Source of the DNA: Fusarium oxysporum f. sp. lycopersici 4287
Taxonomy: Eukaryota; Ascomycota; Sordariomycetes; Hypocreales; Nectriaceae
Length of the DNA stretch: 64,000 nucleotides
NCBI RefSeq assembly: GCF_000149955.1
Contig: NC_030988.1
Coordinates: 2,873,355-2,937,354, forward strand
Direction of reading: 5' to 3'
Of the stretch, positions 55,329 to 64,000 are shown piece after piece. The notes beneath the pieces were generated by a model that searched no databases, was not told the DNA's origin, and was given only the letters and a program-made list of their open reading frames with translations. Each line of letters opens with the position of its first letter. Positions within the stretch are counted from its first letter, which is position 1. The translations under genes were made by a program, and so were the position numbers.

Positions 55329-56276
55329 CTAATTTGGTTTTGGTTTATTTTCCACCTGAGAGTATTGCAGCTGATTATTGTTCATGTTGTTATATTCCTT
55401 TTCTAGAATTCTTTTGGTAGGTTGGCGGCTTCGATGTGGCCGGTTTGGCGAGTCTGATGGTGAAGCGACGATTGAATCAAGGGCAGGCGTCGAAAGGTTC
55501 ACCGAGGCAGGACCCTGCCTAGTAGTGTTTGGCTCGCTAGAGGAAGACGTTGAGGCTGAGGCAGGGAAAGGTTGAGTGACAGTGCTGCAACTGTCAGGCG
55601 TAGAGGAAAGGGCTGGGGCCGGCTGCAGCACACGCTGCCTCTTTGTTGGCGTCTGGGCATGGTCAGGATAGTGCCGCTTTAGCGGTGGTGTATCGGGCTG
55701 GCCTGAGGATGAAGTTGGAGGACTTGGTGGAAGAGGGCTAGGTGTAGCCAGTGAATAGCAGGCAGCGCGTATATCCTGGAAAGAAGAGGTAGCTGAGGAT
55801 GCTTGTCGTTTTGGTGGCGCTGAGAGAGGCAAGACCGGTTGAGTTGTGGGGGTGGTGGTCTTGTCGAGAAAAGTCCAGGAATCGGGAACGACAATAAAGA
55901 CATAGTCTCTTTGGAACCCTGGCGGATGGACCATAACGCGATGATCAAGCAGGCCAGCGACTTTCCCTGTGCAGGTGAATTGGGCGTTAGGCTGGAACTG
56001 GGAATCTCGCCTCTCGGTCATTTTCTTGCACAGGATGGCCCAGGGATTCGTGTGAATGGGAAAGATGACGAAGACCTGGAAAGGGTGGAAGCCTCTGAAT
56101 GGAGGCTTGTCGGGGTTCCCAGGACCAAGATAAGTGGAAAGCTGGATGAAGCCGCAGCACTTCAGTTGGGTGGCGTCCAGACCTGGGAGGAGGTCCTGTC
56201 GCAGCAAGGAGTGACCAGGGCCGGTGACAGGGCCAGCGAAGGAAACGATGGGCGGGACACAGGGGAAGCTGTCCAT
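55329..56276 (-). CDS. Hypothetical protein, Helitron-neighbour ORF
   Basis: The frame from the ATG at 56276 (MDSFPCVPP) gives 315 aa; the frame is open upstream to about 56330, so the start could be further up. Residues 35-145 look globular (FIQLSTYLGPG, FHPFQVFVIFP, FTCTGKVAGLLDHRVMV, DYVFIVVPDSWTF), a beta-rich pattern compatible with an OB-fold. The last 170 residues are Pro/Ser/Thr-rich with basic blocks (KRHYPD, TPTKRQR), probably disordered. It ends 1.4 kb from, and points away from, the Helitron Rep gene. Function is not known; single-strand DNA binding is a guess. Confidence 0.6.
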   Translation of the reverse strand: MDSFPCVPPIVSFAGPVTGPGHSLLRQDLLPGLDATQLKCCGFIQLSTYLGPGNPDKPPFRGFHPFQVFVIFPIHTNPWAILCKKMTERRDSQFQPNAQFTCTGKVAGLLDHRVMVHPPGFQRDYVFIVVPDSWTFLDKTTTPTTQPVLPLSAPPKRQASSATSSFQDIRAACYSLATPSPLPPSPPTSSSGQPDTPPLKRHYPDHAQTPTKRQRVLQPAPALSSTPDSCSTVTQPFPASASTSSSSEPNTTRQGPASVNLSTPALDSIVASPSDSPNRPHRSRQPTKRILEKEYNNMNNNQLQYSQVENKPKPN

Positions 56277-56344
56277 GGAGGCGAAGAGCCTGGGAAGCAC
56301 GCTTTGGGCATATATCAGACGAGTTCATTCGAGGATGTGCATGG

Positions 56345-56372
56345 TTTTTTTTTTTTTTGGGGGGGGGGGGGG
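56345..56372 (+). repeat. T14-G14 homopolymer junction
   Basis: A run of about 14 T is followed directly by about 14 G, between the two minus-strand ORFs. Such double runs are prone to length error, so the reading frame across it is unreliable. Confidence 0.85.
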
Positions 56373-56383
56373 TGCGTTATGAC

Positions 56384-56854
56384 CTACGGCTGATAGCCTT
56401 GATCACGGACGATGAGGGCAGGCATCGTGTAGAGAAGGGTGCAGTCTGCATCCGATTCTAAACCGTCATGCTGCTCAACCTCCCACGCAAATGCGTACGG
56501 GTGGACGCGGCCATTCATGAAGAACCACTCTTCGATCCATTCTGAGGCAACAATAGGTTGATTGTAAATCGAGAGATTGAGACTGAAGAAGATGGATGTT
56601 GACGAGCCGTCAACGTCGGACCGCAAGGGCGCATATTCCGCAGCCAACAACCACGAGGGGGGAGGCAAGAAGATGCGGGCGAGCGTTTCGGCATTGAGGC
56701 CCTTGATGCGATGCTGATCCTGGTGAGCAAATCTAGAGGGGCAGTCTGGTTGGGCGAAGAACATCATAGACATATCGCCGCCAGTTCCCCTTTGGGTGTC
56801 GAGCGGCTTTCGAAGGTGGGGCGAAGCATGGGCGACGGGCGAAGAGGAAGACAT
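56384..56854 (-). CDS. Hypothetical 156-aa protein, Helitron-neighbour ORF
   Basis: The frame from the ATG at 56854 reads MSSSSPVAHASPHLRKPLDT and ends in TAG at 56384. The core (FLPPPSWLLAAEYAPL, SIFFSLNLSIYNQPIVASEW, EEWFFMNGRVHPYAFAWEVE) looks like a compact beta-rich domain. It could be the first exon or first gene of a pair with the ORF at 55329-56276. It is transcribed away from the Helitron gene, with a repeat-rich 840-bp region in between. No family recognised. Confidence 0.55.
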   Translation of the reverse strand: MSSSSPVAHASPHLRKPLDTQRGTGGDMSMMFFAQPDCPSRFAHQDQHRIKGLNAETLARIFLPPPSWLLAAEYAPLRSDVDGSSTSIFFSLNLSIYNQPIVASEWIEEWFFMNGRVHPYAFAWEVEQHDGLESDADCTLLYTMPALIVRDQGYQP

Positions 56855-57013
56855 GATATGTTCCACATAGATTGAATGACTGTTGTGGCTATAAGTGGGG
56901 GATTAAACGGCAGCTGTCGCGCGGCACGTCTATATGGTTAACTAACGACTGGGCAGAAGATCCCTCAGTGATTCGGGTAAGGAATGACTCTTCGATTCCG
57001 CCAGAAAGAGTGG

Positions 57014-57281
57014 TAAACCAGGCTGTTCTATATCCTAAAGGATATCCGTTCGATACCGCACTATCTCCGTGTTGAGACGGACATATATATATAGATAGTA
57101 AACTAGGCTGTTCTACATCCTAGACGATATCCGTTCGATACCGGACTGTTCCCGTGTTGAGACGGTGAGTGACGCAACGGCTCCCGAGCTCAACGGGGCC
57201 GTTATATATAGTAGATGATATCTGTTTACGGGACTGCTCCGTGTTGAGACGGTGAGTGATGTAATGGCTCCCGAGCTCCGT
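57014..57281. repeat. Three tandem imperfect repeats of about 90 bp
   Basis: Units start near 57014, 57099 and 57213. They share gtaaac-aggctgttcta, gatatccgttcgatacc and gtgttgagacgg, and the last two also gtgagtga and ggctcccgagctc. They lie between the divergent ORFs at 56854 and 57691, so they may carry promoter elements for both. The rest of 56855-57690 shows no other feature. Confidence 0.75.
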
Positions 57282-57690
57282 GATCTTGACAGGAGCTATG
57301 TATTGCGCGAAACGGTAACACACAGCTCCTGCGGCCATCCTCCCCAAAATCACGGAGGGACGCGGAGGAGAGTATAGTATTGAAATGGCCGCTTTTGACG
57401 AAGTTGCAGTGACGAAATGCTTGCGTGGACGGGCCGAGACTGGGACAATGGACGCATAGAGGCAGGGCAATGGGGTTGTAAAGGATTACTAGTGGCTATT
57501 TGGGTACTGCAGGAAAATAGGATGTAGAAACGACGACCGCGGCTACGGGGGCAGTCGTCGGTGGGAAGTGGCCCGTATCCAAGGAGCAGCGTTGTCAACA
57601 AGCGGGATTGTTCAATTGAAGTAGCGTGGAGTTCCCGACGTTGAGGCAGCAGCAGCAGCATGGTGGAGAATCCTGGCCCGTAAGGTGCGC

Positions 57691-60600
57691 ATGTTGGGCG
57701 GAGAGGGCGAAGTAGCCACGGCAGGAGCGGGCCTTGATGTGGTAGGAGGTGGTACCGAGGGGAACTATAATACGCGGGACGATAAGCCAAGATCGCCGTC
57801 GAGATATGACAGTCTGGCAAAAGCGGATCCCGTGTTTAGACCTATCCAACCCAAACAGTCATCCGTCGAAGAGATCTCTCGAAGGGAGCAAGCGGAAGCC
57901 GTTGCGCGGTTACTGCCCAAGAGGCGCCGGCGAGGCGGTCGGCTGCCAAAGAGAAGACCAGACACAAGCGGTGCCTCCAATACAGGAGGTTCGGGACAGT
58001 ATCCAGTGTTGACCCGCGTACAACATGATGCTGCGGCCGGGTCAGCGGACGCTTCGCTGAGCGGACAGAGTCTGCAGCCAAGGGTGGTGGGTGGTTCATC
58101 TCGGGTGGCGGTTGCCGAGCCTGTGCTGTTTCATCGGCACGTTTTGCCCAAGGAGAGTCGACGAGGAGATGAAGATGGAGATGGTATGGCTGCGGTTGTT
58201 CAACGAAAGCGCCGAGGGGGAAGACCGGTAACCAGGATAATGCTTCGGACTGAAGATGTTCACCAGCGCCCCACACGGCCTATCCAGCCTAGAGAGAAAG
58301 AGGGTATAGCAGGAGATGCGCATTTAGTCGGATGGTCGTCGCCAAGGCTACCACATCAGACTGCTTGTGAAGAAGCAGATCAGCCACGGAGAGACGATGC
58401 CACGGATCCGAGGCAGCTCGGGTGGCAGGGAAAGAGGACCGGTCACCCTGGCGGAGACCAGCCTCTGAGAAAACAGATTCGAGCCGGAATGCGGGGACAG
58501 GGAAGACGAGATCTTCAAGCTGAAGACCTCGCCAGTGTGTTGACCTTCTTAGAGGAAGAGTTTGCTGTAAAAGAAAGATTGTCCAACGAGCAGACGTGGT
58601 GTGCGCCAATACCGCACGAGAGAAAGGTGTCGACCGTGCAAGGCTTCTATAAAGCGTTCCACGATGCGAACGCGTTACCAATATGGACTTGCACGTTGTG
58701 CTACCGTAAGCGCACGAAAAGTGAGTTAAGAGAGATAACATGGAACGAATGGGTGTCGAGCTGCGTCGAAAAGGGCTCTCGCTCGCCATTTTCATGTCAT
58801 AGATGCTTTCCCGTAGGTGAGGCGATCTCGGGCTGTGTGGAGTGTGTACGTGGTTTGAGGCGGGGTGCCCTGTCGCCCGCGGCTCAGCTTCACAGACGTA
58901 TTGGGTGCGAACACATGTTTCCCGATGAGCTCAAGGACCTCACGCCGGTTGAGGAGAAGCTCATCGCGATGAATTCGTGTTATGGGTTTGTCACCAGGTA
59001 CAGCATCCCGAGCAGCCAGAAGCAGACCGCAAAGTACCCGAAGCATATCAAGGGCCACATTACGGTGTTTCCGAATAACGTGCAGGAGCTGGCCACGAAA
59101 GTGCTTCCTCATCCGCTCGTGCAAGTCATGGAAGAGATCCATGTCTCGTGGCAGGGTGCGGAGAAGCCAGCACCAAGCGACTTGTCAGGCCTATTGTCAG
59201 TGAGGCGACGAGCCGTTGAGAGGGCTCTTGTGTGGCTTAGGAAGAACAATCCGCATTACGCCGAGATCGAGATTGATGTGGCTGAGATGGAGAGCTGGGG
59301 CGCGCCGCCGCATGGGGGTGCCGTCGGCGGTGTATGATTTGCATGGAGCGGAACGAGCCAACGGCATGGGAGAAGACACGAACGGCACAAGTCGTTCCCC
59401 CCACGGAGCGCGGCATAGATGAGGAGGGTTTGGTGGAGATTGAGGAGATCTTGGCGTCGCTCAACCAAGGACAAGACATTCCGAATGGCGGGATAGAATT
59501 GCTGGGGCCGAACGAAGACGAAGGACGCGATCAGGGCGAGAGCGAGTCCGAGAAGTTAGGGAAGCCGATCAACGAAGTCACTTCGTCGGGCATGTTTGCT
59601 CTGGATGCAGCGCCGGATGTAGCGGATGTGGAGAAGCTCTTGTTCGCCTGCAACGTCGTGAACGGAGATGCGGCCGGTAACGCCAACACGGGGCCGAGAA
59701 CAGAGTTGGGATCGGTGGAAAGGCGGCGACGACATGTTGACGCCTGTGAACCGTACATTCATGTTTCTCGCGGGGATGATTTCGCCGACTCATTCGATGC
59801 CTCGTTCTTCGCGAAGACCTTCCCTACACTGCTACCGTTCGGCGTCGGAGGGCCACGGCTGGTCGAAGAAGCCATCCTAGGCGCGGAAGGAGATGCCGAT
59901 AAGCACGGGGTAGAAACGGCGGCCCAAGACCTCATTTCATCCCGGAACATGAGTCTGCGAGCGTGGGCCGATGTAGTGTTGCGGCGCCACGGTGGTCGGT
60001 TTGCGACGCACCACATATTTGCATTCCTTGTGTTCAACATGAGCGTGCGGTCGAAGAACCGGCGCGTGAGCATGCTAAGCGTGACGAGAAAAAATTTCCG
60101 AAAGGCAGAGGGCATTATACAGTCGCTGTCTGCAGAGAGGTTAGCAGCGGCGAGGGTCGACTTGGAGAGCTCAGGCAAAACGACCGATGAGGCTGTGAAG
60201 GAGCTTCTGAGAAGCCTCTCCCTGTACGGCTTCCGGTAGCCTATGTCTAGGGAAAGCCGCTTGAGTATGCGGCGGAAGATACAGTCGCTAATCCTCCGCT
60301 ATGGTGTACCGGTGATATGGTTCACGCTCAACCCGAACGATATTACAAACCCGGTGAAGCTGCGGCTTGCAGCATACCGCACCCGTGAACCTGATGCGGC
60401 CGAGGCTTTCTTGAAGAGCCTCGACATGTCGTACAAACGTGTGCGGCTGGCCATTTCGGACCCCATGAGCTCTGCCATCTTTTTCCACCGAGAGATGACG
60501 TTATTCTTCGAGCATTATGTAAAAGTGGGAGGGGAGTCAGTATTTGGGCGCATCAGCCATTATTATGGTGCCGTGGAGACCAACGAACGAGGAGCGCTTC

Positions 60601-63600
60601 ACATCCACGGGTTGCTTTGGTTGCATGGGAACTCGCATTTGAGCTCGACGGTTCCCGATACCGAGGGCGAGGACCAAGCCACGTGCCGTGACCGTATCAT
60701 CCAATACATAGATAGTGCCTTCTCCGAGGTATGGCCCAAGATGAGTTGCTGACAATATAATAGTCGAGCGAGGCCAAACTAATATTGCAATCTAGGACCT
60801 GGACCAGGAAGCGTTTTGCGCCGTCCAAGCGGAGCGATCGGTAACATCGGACATCTCGTCCCTGCTGGGCAATAGGGAGCAGTTTTCGGCTGCATTTGAT
60901 GAGGAAGCCAACTTTTGTGCCGGCGCAACACAGATCCATACTCACAGCCCAACTTGTGTCAAGTATTCCTTGAGCAAGGACAAAAGAGCAAAGAAGCGTG
61001 GCCTTTGTCGGTTTCAGGCGCCGTGGAGACTAGTCGAGAAGACTGCTTTTACGGCAGATGGCGTGTTGCATATCCGCAGGAGGCATAGCATGGTAAATCG
61101 GTGGAACAAGGCCATCGCCGTGGGGCTCCGCCATAATCACGATATCTCCTTCATAGCGACGCAGCGGAAGACCATGGCCCTCGTCTATTACATCACGAAC
61201 TATGCGACCAAAGTAGAGGACCCGGTGTGGAAACGCGTGGTTGCCGCAGCAGAACTGCTGCCCCTCGTCTCAGCGGCCGGTGGAACGGAGGATCGTGGGG
61301 AGGATCGTGGAAGCAATGCCGCGGGTGACGACGGTGCTGGGAATAGGACGCGACAGTTCTTGATGAGGGTGGCGAACCGCGTGTTCACGGAGCGTTCTTT
61401 ATCGCAGGTCGAGGTCGTTGCACATCTTGTGGGATACCCGACCGAGTTCAGTAATAGCAACGCCTGGACGTTCCTGAACGTCTCTCTGCTCTACTGGCAT
61501 GTCTTCCGGCGATGGCGACACCTCCGGCAAGAGAGCGGGACCGAGGTTGCAAACGATTCCGTGGACGAGTCGATAGTTGTGGAAGAAGCAGGTGAAAGGA
61601 TTAGCTATGCTGAGGCATACCAGCACCGGGGAGACGTTTTGCGAAGCCTATGCCTCTATGACTATGTTTCGCTCGTCAGACTCAAACGAGTCAGTAAAGA
61701 TGAGATCCCTGCCGCTTGGGGAGAGGTGTCATTCGAGAACGAGTGGGGTCCTGGAAGAGGCTGGTTGCAGGTGCTGAGGCGGCCGGGAAAGCACGCCAGC
61801 GTCTGCCTTGATGGCTACCTGAGCAAGGATTTCGATCAGGATGACGAAGAGCCGTGCTATCGAAGGTGGGTCTGCCGCCGCCGACAGAGTGTAAAGGTCG
61901 TGTTGAAGAGGCTAACCTCCATGTGCTGGAAGAGCAGCGGTGCAGCACCTTGCGCTATTTGTGCCATGGGAGTCTTTTCTGTGCCGAGAAACGGACGACA
62001 TCAACAGCATATGGGCGCGGGCACGAGAGGCGCTGCCTCCTAGAATATCATGCCTCGTTGATAATGTGCAACTGCTCCGACGATCGGCTGAAGACGCAAA
62101 ACGCGACGCCCGGCAATGGGCAGCGTCATCTGGCGACGGTGAACTCACGGCCACACATGCCCACCAGGACAGGGCAGGCGAGGCGAGTGAAGAAGCCACA
62201 TCGGCGTACCAGTCTGACAGCGTCGGAAATGCAACTCGTCTGATTGATGTTGTGAGGGGTGCAGTTGGTGCGGCCCAGATCACGGCGGGCTCGCCAGAGC
62301 TCATGGGAATGATGCAGCAGCTTTGTCACTTTCAGCAATCAGCATTATGCTCGACTGTTGAGCTCCAGGCCACCATAACACCCGAACCGGGGGAAAGACG
62401 GGTAAGCATACGAGGGAACCGATTTTCCGGGGTCGTAGTACCACCACAGGGCCAGGTCAAGGCCATCAAGTCGCAGCAGATCTGTGCGTCCAGAGAGAAG
62501 GAGAAAATGATCCAGGGTATACAAAGTACCGTCGCGGCCCACGGGACCGATCGCAGCGCAGTGGTGCAGAGTTTGCTCACCGGTTTTGGAGAGGAGGATA
62601 TCCAAATGACGGCGGCGGATTTGGAAGGGACGGCAGTCCATGCAAGTCCGAGCATGGAAGTCCACTTTGGTGCATCGACGTCTTTCCTCGAGGCGGGAAA
62701 GGCTCTGGTAGCGCGGTTTACACTGAATAAGAGGCAGGCGATCGCTTTCCTTATATTATGCCGCCAACTCGACCTGATCCATGGTGGGGAGAAAAGGGAG
62801 AAAAGTGATATCAGTCAGCTCTGCCAGTTCGTCGGCGGAGAGGGCGGAACCGGCAAGTCGAGAGTCATTGAGGCGCTAGTCGAGCTCTTTGCATCAAAGG
62901 GCATTTCGAACCGCCTGTTGATCACGGCGACGTCAGGGACTGCCGCAGCGCGGATCAACGGCATCACAATTCACTCAGCCTGCGGGTTCTCCAAGGACCA
63001 AGCGGTGGGCGCGAACTTGGCCAAAGATCTCGACGGCGTGCGATTGCCGAAACAGGCGGAGCGATTCGTCCATGGACAGTCGCGAATGGACTGGCAGGAC
63101 AAGGCAATGTTGGTCATCGATGAGGTGAGCATGCTCGGAGCTCGGACGCTGTACGCCGTGAATGAGCAGCTCTGCAGGCTGCGCGGATCGCAGCAGGATT
63201 TTGGGGGCATACCCATCGTTCTCTTCTGCGGAGACTTCCATCAGTTTCGTCCTGTACAGGAAAGGTCGATCCTTCTTCCCAGTATGGTCGTCTCATGGGA
63301 CGAAGACAACTCGTTCAAGGCCGAGCAACGGCACCAGCATGACAAGGCGCACGCGCTGTGGAAGAAGTTCACGACGGTTGTCATGCTGGATGAACAAGTG
63401 CGTGCGGCAGGAGATCCGGTTTTGCAGAGACTGCTGAAGCGGATCCGACTGGGTGTGCAGGATCGCACGGATTTAGAACTGCGCAACTCAAGGTGCTACC
63501 GGGAGGATAGGCGGATCCCATGGGAGACGGGCATCACCGTGGTGACACCACTGAATAGGAACCGGTGGAACCTAAATATGGAGGCAACCTTGGCGTTCCA

Positions 63601-64000
63601 GATCCTGCAGCGGTCAATAATGCGAATCTTCATCTCCGAGCACAAATGGAAGGATGGCCTGCCGACGGAGGAAGAAGCCATCATGATGCTAAACCAGGGC
63701 GACGATAGCGTGATACCGGTACCAGCCATCTTCATGTTCGTGCCGGGGATTCCTGTCGTTGTGAACCACAACACCCACCAAGGGCTGAAGTTGGTCAACG
63801 GTGCCAGCTACACTGCTCTGGAGGTCATCCTCGACGAGACCCACCCGGGCCATCGGATCTCGGCCGACATGATGATCCACTTCGGGCCGCCAGCGGGGAT
63901 AATCCTAGAGTCAGAGACAACAAAGGATATCCACTTCGCCGGGATGCCGTCCGGCACGGTTCTCTTGACGCCCATGAGCGTTAGAATCCAATGCCAGCGA
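57691..64000 (+). mobile_element. Helitron, 3' end outside the window
   Basis: The Rep-helicase gene and upstream repeats mark a Helitron running past the window end. The 5' terminus is not defined; it may lie beyond the divergent ORFs at 55329-56854, which would then be cargo. The 3' CTRR hairpin is not in the window. Confidence 0.85.
57691..64000 (+). pseudogene. Helitron Rep-helicase gene, partial
   Basis: The N-terminal 300 codons are Arg/Gly/Asp-rich. Next comes the DUF6570-type region with zinc-binding Cys (WTCTLCYRKRTKS, SCHRC, CVECVRG), then Helitron_like_N (FAKTFPTLLPFGVGG, FLVFNMSVRSKNRR) and the HUH Rep core (HIHGLLWLHG; later YYITNYATK with the two Tyr). A Pif1-type helicase follows (VGGEGGTGKS Walker A, MLVIDEVSML Walker B, FCGDFHQFRPV, further motifs to 64000). 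Introns fit 60729-60795 and 61866-61932 and restore continuous frames (CYR-RAAVQHLALF). Breaks: +1 changes near 59313 and 59337, and a TAG at 60237-60239 between LYGFR and PMSRES. The helicase is open to the window end. With three small lesions, the copy is recently dead or partly misassembled. Confidence 0.88.

Noticed and set aside
57664..57687. 2A-like peptide MVENPGP just upstream of the Helitron frame
   Set aside because: It lies in a tiny frame bounded by stops, is out of frame with the Helitron gene, and lacks the full D-V/I-E-x-N-P-G-P pattern.
1..64000. A giant cargo element (Starship) or a biosynthetic gene cluster
   Set aside because: No DUF3435 tyrosine recombinase and no synthase-type backbone enzyme were seen; the transporter and the regulator are far apart and separated by transposons.
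1..64000. CRISPR arrays, rRNA or tRNA genes
   Set aside because: No regularly spaced repeats with unique spacers, no rRNA signature and no convincing tRNA cloverleaf were noticed by eye; a tRNAscan run would be decisive.

Overview
The window looks like a repeat-dense accessory region of a filamentous ascomycete (Pezizomycotina, probably Sordariomycetes). The evidence is short GT-AG introns with CTAAC-like branch sites, Zn2Cys6, HET-domain, GPI-wall-protein, aquaporin and MFS genes, and a typical fungal transposon set: Fot1/pogo, hAT, MULE/Hop-type, Tad-type LINEs, a Helitron, solo LTRs and MITEs. I place most of the 64 kb in mobile DNA. No name or species can be read from the sequence.

Layout. 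0.6-1.2 kb: GPI-anchored Ser/Ala-rich wall protein. 2.65-3.33 kb: a retroposed segment with a 14-bp target duplication and a (CAAA)n tail. 3.8-5.2 kb: secreted metallophosphoesterase. 5.2-14.8 kb: a transposon block made of a broken pogo element, a heavily mutated LINE split by a solo LTR, and an intact MULE transposase. 15.6-17.7 kb: MFS transporter. 18.3-21.3 kb: a complete pogo-type element with an open 785-aa transposase. 22.0-30.5 kb: a graveyard of host genes (ankyrin fragment, phospholipase C, sugar transporter, HET gene), with a hAT element abutting the phospholipase C. 30.9-36.8 kb: a nearly full-length Tad-type LINE. 36.9-39.4 kb: an intact 849-aa fungal protein with a possible HicA-like C-terminal domain.

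39.6-47.2 kb holds three pogo elements, one nested in a solo LTR and one (45.3-47.2 kb) with an intact 542-aa DD35D transposase, plus a MITE of the 18-21 kb family. 47.3-51.6 kb: an aquaporin gene cut by a hAT element that itself carries two MITEs. 52.0-54.4 kb: an intact five-exon Zn2Cys6 regulator. 54.9-55.2 kb: a second copy of one of those MITEs. 55.3-64 kb: a Helitron Rep/helicase gene that runs off the window, with two divergently transcribed accessory ORFs across a tandem-repeat promoter region.

The host genes that seem intact (wall protein, phosphoesterase, MFS transporter, 849-aa protein, Zn2Cys6 regulator) do not form an evident pathway. Most in-frame stops in the broken genes sit where a CAR (Gln) codon is expected, which fits C-to-T mutation at CpA, the repeat-induced point mutation (RIP) preference. 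A few transposases are clean, so old decayed elements and younger, possibly active ones coexist here. No rRNA, tRNA or CRISPR array was recognised.
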